Shown here in pieces: positions 58,733-64,000 of a stretch of DNA of 64,000 bases; positions within the stretch are counted from its first letter, which is position 1, and the number at the start of each line of letters is the position of its first letter. Both the position numbers and the translations under genes were made by a program. The notes beneath the pieces are model-generated. The model did not search any database, was not told the DNA's origin, and saw only the letters and a program-made list of their open reading frames with translations. The stretch covers positions 1,550,001-1,614,000 of the forward strand of contig JAFEKR010000001.1 in assembly GCA_019022495.1 (NCBI GenBank), read 5' to 3'. Origin of the DNA: Epichloe hybrida (taxonomy: Eukaryota; Ascomycota; Sordariomycetes; Hypocreales; Clavicipitaceae).

Positions 58733-60618
58733 CAGAGTATTGCACTAAAACGTGTAGTGTAGTGTAGTATTTGTAGTGTAGTGTAGTATTTGTAGTGTAG
58801 TGTAGTAACTATACTATAAACTACACTACACTATAAACTACACTAACTATAAGGAAAAAAAAACTACATTACACTAACTATAAAAAAAAAAAAACTATAA
58901 TACATTACACTATAAATTTTTTTCCTAAACTACACTAACTACAAACACTATAAATATAGTATTAGACTTTTTATTAGTTATTAGTATTTATAAGGTTAAA
59001 AGAAAGCTAGTTATATAAAAGCTTTTATTATTACCTATTTTATTAAATTAGTTATAGAATTTATAATATTATATTATTTTTATAATTTTATTATAACTAA
59101 GTAAGGTTATATATAATATTATACTTTTTTAATAATACTATTTAACTTAATACTTTATTTCCCTAATATAACTTAAAGAAAAACCTTCTTATTATATTAT
59201 TTACTATTTCTATAAATTATTTTATATTTCTATAAATTATTATTATTACTTATTTTAAAAAAACTATAAAAAAACTACTAGTAAACTTAATATAAGTAGC
59301 TTATTATATCTTATTATAGCTTATAATAGCTTATTATATCTTATTATAGCTTATAATAGCTTATAATAGCTTATAATACTAATATTACTAATATTACTAG
59401 TATTACTAAGATTACTAAGATTACTAATAATATTATTAGTGTTAAAGTTTAATAAATAATAAATAATAAATAAATAACTTAAATATAAATACTAGTAATT
59501 ATAAGTAAATTACTATAGTAAAAGCTATAGTTTTTAATAACTTAGTATTTTAAGGTTTTTAAAAATATTAATATTATAAAAATGTTTTCTCTTTTGTATT
59601 TTTTTAAAATAATAATAAATATAAAATAATAGTAATTATAGTAATAATAGTAATTAAGGTTATAAAAGTTATTAAAGCTTTTATAATAAGTATAATATAT
59701 TATATAAAACTAAGTCCTAGTATTATTTTTAAAAATAAGTTAAACTTATTTTTTATAGCTTATTTAAGCTATATAGGGTAATTAAAATAATACTATTAGT
59801 TATCTATTAATAAATTATAAATATTAGTCTATTATATTCTTTCTTTATGTATTATTATAATAAGATATATAAAGTTACTATATATAACTTAAAGCTTTAG
59901 AATTATAAAGCTTAAAGTAATATTTAATTAGTTTAAATAGTAAATAAATAGTTTAAGCTTTTTTTAAGTTCTTATTATATTAATAATAATAATAAAGTAC
60001 TAAGTATATATTCTATTAACTTTTATATATTTATTTAGATTTCTAATTTAATTTAATTATATTAGTTTAGGGTATTTATTAATTAAATTAATAATAAAAA
60101 TTAATAATAAAAATATAAAATAATTAATAATAATAGTAAATAAAATAATTAGAAGGTTTTTCTTAAAGTTATATTAGTAAAATAAAGTAATAAGTATAAT
60201 AGTATTATTAAAAAGGTATAATATTATAAATAACCCTAGTTATAGTAAAATTCTTAAAAAAAGGTAAATATTATAAATTCTATAACTAATTAAGTAAAAT
60301 AGGTAATAATAAAAGCTTCTATATAACTAGCTTTCTTTTAATCCTTATAATAACATGATATAATAAAAAGGCCCACTTTTTTTTACTAACACTACATTGT
60401 AGTTTTTGTAGTTAGTATAGTTAGTAACTACACTAACTACACTATAATATAAGCAAAAAAAAACTATAATATACTACACTATAAAAAAAAAAAACTACAT
60501 TACACTAACTACAAAAAAAAAAAAACTACAATATATTAACTATAAGAAAAAAAAAACTACATTATAAATACAAATTTTTCCTAAAAACTACACTAATTAC
60601 ACTACAAACAATACTCTG
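58733..60618 (-). mobile_element. hAT-type non-coding element, 1886 bp
   Basis: The ends are CAGAGTATTG and CAATACTCTG. Its 8-bp flanks CTAACTAC (58725-58732) and CTAACTGC (60619-60626) differ by one A/G. Its reverse complement closely matches 39224-41091 over the length I compared, including both ends. It is inserted in the right LTR of G2 and has no open frame. Confidence 0.9.
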
Positions 60619-60669
60619 CTAACTGCTATACAGACAATGCTTAGGCAAAGCCCAAGCCCTTACAAGGGC

Positions 60670-63600
60670 CCTGTAAAAAATCTTATTATATCCGACCTTT
60701 TACCTATGCTAGCTTTAGGGGTCATAGCTATCTAATTAGCTACCCTATAGAGGTTTAAATTCCCTCTAAAAAGCCAGATTAGGCTTCTGATTTAGACGAA
60801 ATCGCTGAAATTAACGAAGATAATGATATTAAAGAAATTATACGGGATGATTTAGGGGATTTAGTCCCTTCTCTAACGTCTATAGCCCTAGGCTAGGTCC
60901 CTTATAAATCTAAAGAAATAGATTTAGGGGTGTTAGAGGGCCTTAGTGAAGGAAAAAGGTCCCTAATACCTCCCTAAGAGGCCTATGGTTCTTAAGGGGC
61001 CTAGCAGGGGACTAACGGAGAGGGCCCTAATCTAGACCTAAATCTAGACCCTAATTCAGGCCCTAAAGACCTTTAATATTAAAAGTTACTAGAACTAGCT
61101 AGCCTATAGCATATACAATTAGGGCACCTAGGGCTTTCTTTGCTAAAGAAAACAAGCCTTATAACTAAACAAATCCCTGATTTTTCTAAAATTAAGGATA
61201 AAGACTTTAAATATATAGCTTATAATTAATCTAAGGTAGTTAGAAGACCTAGGAAATTAGCTATCCCTAACCCCCCTAGAGCTCTAGATTAAATAGAGGG
61301 GGATACGCTAAAAATTAGCCCTATACTATACAATAAACAGTTAATTTGCTTATTTCTAGTTAATTAAAAAACTAGATATAAGTGGGTGTTCTTATTACCT
61401 AATAAGGAAGGCCTAACTGTTTATAGGGCTATTAAGGGCTTCTTTAGAGGGCTTAAAAATTAACTAGGTCAATATCCTAGGCACCTTCACATTAATAGGG
61501 GCTAAGAAATCGATTCTAGTTGTTAAACCTAGTTAAATTCTAAAGGGATTAAATTTACAACTTCTAGTCCCTATATCCATAAGCAAAATAGATTAGCAAA
61601 GCGTTCTATTCGTACTATTCTAGATCGATTAAGGGCTACTATCTAGTGGGCAAAATTACCCTTATATCTATGGTGTTTTATATTACCTGTAGTTATTAAC
61701 CTAGTTAATATAACTGCTAATACCACTAAGGATAAAAGCCCTAAATAACTACTAGCTAGGGAGCTAAATCAGCCCTATACAACTAATATTAGCAGTATTA
61801 GAGCCATAGGATCTTACTATGAGATTCTAATCCCCCTAGAAAAACAACCTAAAGCCTAGAAGTTAGTAGCTAGAACTATCCCTAAAAGGTTATTAGCTAC
61901 ACTAGGTTCTAACACCTATCTAGTGTACATCCCCTCTAAAAGGCTAGTCACAAAGACTAGCTTTATTAAGATTATAAAACCTATAGGTCTTGTCTCTAAA
62001 GGATTACCTAGGCTTTCTATAGGGGATAACCCTTTAGAGGGGGAAAATAATTTAGAAGATCAAGATCTAAATTAAGGTTTAAAGGATTACCCTATAGACA
62101 ACATAGGAGGTCCCCCTATAGGTTAAGAAAAACACCCTATAAGGCCTGTACAACCCCCTAAGGAACCGATTCCAGAGGCCTTAGAGGAGGCCACGCCCGT
62201 AACTTCACTAGGAAATCAGATTTTAACTCCAGACCTCGATTTTAATAAAATTACTAACTTTAACCCTAATATTAACCCCATGGATGTTAATATTAGTTCC
62301 CCTTCTTCTCTAGATTTTATAAAAGAAATCTGCTTTAAAGTATAGGAGAAGCTAAAGGAAAATAACCCTAATAGCCCTAAACCTAAGACCTAGAAGTAAG
62401 CTATATCTAGCCCTAAAAGAGATAAATAGATAGAAGCTACGTATAAGGAATATAAATAGCTTCTAAAGGCTAGTACTTTTAAATTTATAGGGAAAGACTA
62501 AGTACCTAAGGGCTATAAAGTACTAAAGAATAGGCTTGTGTATAAGCTAAAGAAGAATAAAGAAAATAATCCTCTAAAATACAAGGCCTAACTCGTTACT
62601 AAGGGATTTATGCAAATTAAAGGTCTAGATTATCTAGAGACCTTTATAGCCATAAGCATTCCCCCTAGCTAGAGGATTTTACTAGCCCTAGCGGCTTAGA
62701 ATAACTAGGAAATTAAATAGGTTGATTTTATAGAAGCTTTCCTTAATAGTAAGCTATAATAATAGATTTATATGGTTATTCTAGACGGATTTATTAAATT
62801 CCTTAAAGCAAATCCTAAATTAGCTAAATTAGCTAAAAGTTTTAGCCATAAACCCTCTAAAGATTAAGTAATTCTATTATAAAAATCTTTATATAGCCTA
62901 AAACAAAGCTTAAGGGAGTGGCAATAAGCACTAATTATAGTGCTAAAGTCCCTAGGATTTAGCCCTCTAATTTCTAACCTAGCTATATTCTATAATTCCT
63001 CCACTAAAACCTTCATTATCACGTACGTGGATAACTACCTTCTAATTAGACTGGATTTACCCTACATCTAAAGACTTAAAAAGGAACTTCATAAAGTCTA
63101 TCTAATAGAAGATAGGGGGCTAGCTGAATTCTTCTTAGGGGTTTAAATCGTAAGAGATAGACCTAAAAGGATACTAAAAATTCATTAATCTTAGTATATC
63201 TTAGAGGCTTTAAATTGATTTAATATGCTAGATAGTAAGCCTATTAGCATACCTCTTTAGCCAGGCGTTTTAGCTACGCAGACCACTAAGCTTTTAATAG
63301 CTAGTGAAATTAAGCTCTATTAGTGCATTATAGGGACTATAATATACCTAATATTGCTTATAAGGCTAGACATGGCCTTTACACTTTAGTGGCTATCTAT
63401 AGCACTAGCTAGGCCTTATATAAAGCACCTAAAAGCAGCTAAAAACTTGCTTAGGTACCTATTAGGGACTAAATTCCTTGCTATAATCTATAGGGGAGAC
63501 CCTAAAGGTATAGCTAGCAAAAGCCTAATAGGTTATTGTGATAGTGATTTTGCAGGGGATAAAAAGACCTCTAAATTAACCTATGCTTATCTATTTAAGC

Positions 63601-64000
63601 TAGCTAGCGGACCTATTAGCTAGAAATCAAAGAAAGCTAGTATAATAGCTCTATTAACATTAGAAGCTAAAGCTAACGCTATTTGCAAGACCTTCTAGGA
63701 GCTATAGTGGCTTTAGGGCTTATTTAAGGAGCTAAAAACCCCTATTTCTCCCTCTATCCAGATATATTATAATAATTAAGGCGCTATAACCACTGCCTAT
63801 AACCCTACCTTACATAGCTATATAAAGCATACTTTACTAAAGTTTAACTATATTAGGCAATAGGTTTTAGAGAGTTTAGCTAAGATTAAATATCTAGATA
63901 TAAAGTCAATGCCTATAGACAGTCTAATAAAGCCTCTATCTAGACCTCTTCATTAGGCCTTTATTAAGCTCTTAGGGCTTAATAATCACTAAAAACTAAT
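60670..64000 (+). pseudogene. Copia pol (integrase, reverse transcriptase, RNase H), RIP-damaged
   Basis: It continues the frame broken at 27425. Motifs: IQLGHLG (GAG-pre-integrase, about 61115), integrase with KWVFLLPNKEGL and FTTSSPYIHKQN, then reverse transcriptase: KNRLVYKLKKNKENNPLKYKA, VDFIEAFLNSKL, SLYSLKQSLREW and YVDNYLLI. RNase H follows with GYCDSDFAGDKKTSK and SYIKHTLL. Stops are mostly TAA/TAG at former Gln or Trp codons. CA and TG are clearly more frequent here than in G1-G3, so RIP damage is milder. The element runs off the window end, so its 3' LTR is not seen. Confidence 0.85.

Larger units (their letters stand above)
27431..60664 (-). mobile_element. Ty3/gypsy retrotransposon G2, minus strand, host of four insertions
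   Basis: The LTRs are at 27431-27647 and 51803-60664. The right one is interrupted by G3 and a hAT element, and removing these plus the duplicated targets leaves 217 bp, the same as the left LTR. The target duplication is AGGGC (27426-27430 and 60665-60669). On the minus strand, reverse transcriptase lies about 49950-49135 (a YLDN active site near 49340). It is interrupted by G1 and continues at 37070 with FLGFANFY. RNase H follows about 36950-36500 and the integrase core about 35960-35600 (YLMVIID and LSKF motifs). Stops at former TGG/CAG/CAA codons are frequent. Without its insertions the element would be about 7.0 kb. Confidence 0.9.
51803..60664 (-). repeat. G2 right LTR, interrupted twice
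   Basis: The pieces are 51803-51955, 58707-58732 and 60627-60664, which sum to 217 bp after removing G3, the hAT element and one copy of each target duplication. The sum equals the left LTR exactly. Confidence 0.88.
24545..64000 (+). mobile_element. Ty1/copia retrotransposon, RIP-damaged, split by nested insertions; 3' end outside window
   Basis: Domains appear in copia order on the plus strand. Gag starts at ATG 25499 (KLKGAENFDQWKQALAIQF). A protease-type region (HIVNSREVFRDY) lies about 27070-27425. After the G2 insertion come GAG-pre-integrase (LLELASLQHIQLGHLG, about 61090), integrase (about 61290-61800), reverse transcriptase (about 62430-63250, with a YVDN active site) and RNase H (GYCDSDFAGD, about 63530 on). 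The frame carries many TAA/TAG stops that correspond to CAA, CAG or TGG codons. Removing 27431-60669 joins LHKG to PVKNL in frame. The 5' LTR cannot be delimited because the 3' LTR is beyond 64000. The left boundary given is a guess (a TGTGAATAAC in the GC-richer island), with the LTR possibly ending near 25250. Confidence 0.85.

Noticed and set aside
1..64000. tRNA or rRNA genes
   Set aside because: I saw no cloverleaf with A and B boxes and no rRNA-like conserved stretch, but reading by eye can miss a tRNA.

Overview
The window comes from a filamentous ascomycete (Pezizomycotina). Its genes have short GT-AG introns (about 50-190 bp) with CTAAC-type branch sites, and they encode fungal choline sulfatase, Med8, Chk1 and Apc11. 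Its repeats carry C-to-T and G-to-A changes concentrated at CA and TG, the signature of repeat-induced point mutation (RIP). I cannot name the species.

Gene-bearing part, 1-17265. Recognisable loci are a choline sulfatase (2314-4212, +), Mediator subunit Med8 (5149-6013, +), a multi-pass DUF1295/steroid-reductase-like membrane protein (6610-7716, -), a Chk1-type checkpoint kinase whose catalytic domain is interrupted (8893-10713, +), and Apc11, the RING subunit of the anaphase-promoting complex (10883-11369, -), which lies tail to tail with chk1. Next come a dead hAT transposase (about 11717-12640), a three-exon gene of unknown function (12713-13368) and a small secreted cysteine-containing protein (from 14761). 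From 15.4 kb to the repeat boundary I see no credible gene.

Repeat part, 17266-64000. This is AT-rich and almost gene-free. A 4.6-kb block bounded by inverted repeats and TA dinucleotides (17266-21824) is followed by degenerate sequence. That sequence contains one non-RIPed 525-bp segment of organelle-like composition between 18-bp direct repeats (23121-23645). From about 25 kb to the window end lies a nested stack of transposons that can be resolved by their target-site duplications (TSDs). A Ty1/copia element (+) is the host. It was split by a 270-bp solo LTR (25931-26200, TSD TAGGG) and by Ty3/gypsy element G2 (27431-60664, minus strand, TSD AGGGC). G2 in turn received: a non-autonomous LTR element made mostly of a higher-order satellite (27791-33312, TSD AATAGT); a chromodomain Ty3/gypsy element G1 (37076-49129, TSD TACCT); a second chromodomain Ty3/gypsy element G3 (51956-58701, TSD AACTG); and a hAT-type non-coding element (58733-60618). 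G1 carries three further hAT-type insertions with 8-bp TSDs (37263-37672, 39224-41091, 43336-45628). Virtually excising these insertions gives matching LTR pairs: 217/217 bp for G2, 270/270 for G1, 197/197 for G3 and 452/452 for the satellite element. It also restores continuity of the copia reading frame, so the map checks itself.

The genes form no pathway or cluster. Chk1 and Apc11 both act in cell-cycle control, but their adjacency is probably incidental. The most unusual items are the LTR-bounded higher-order satellite, the shared hAT terminal family CAGAG(T/C)ATTG, the organelle-like insert with an 18-bp duplication, and the broken chk1. All coordinates, alignments and lengths were worked out by hand from the sequence; no database search was run.
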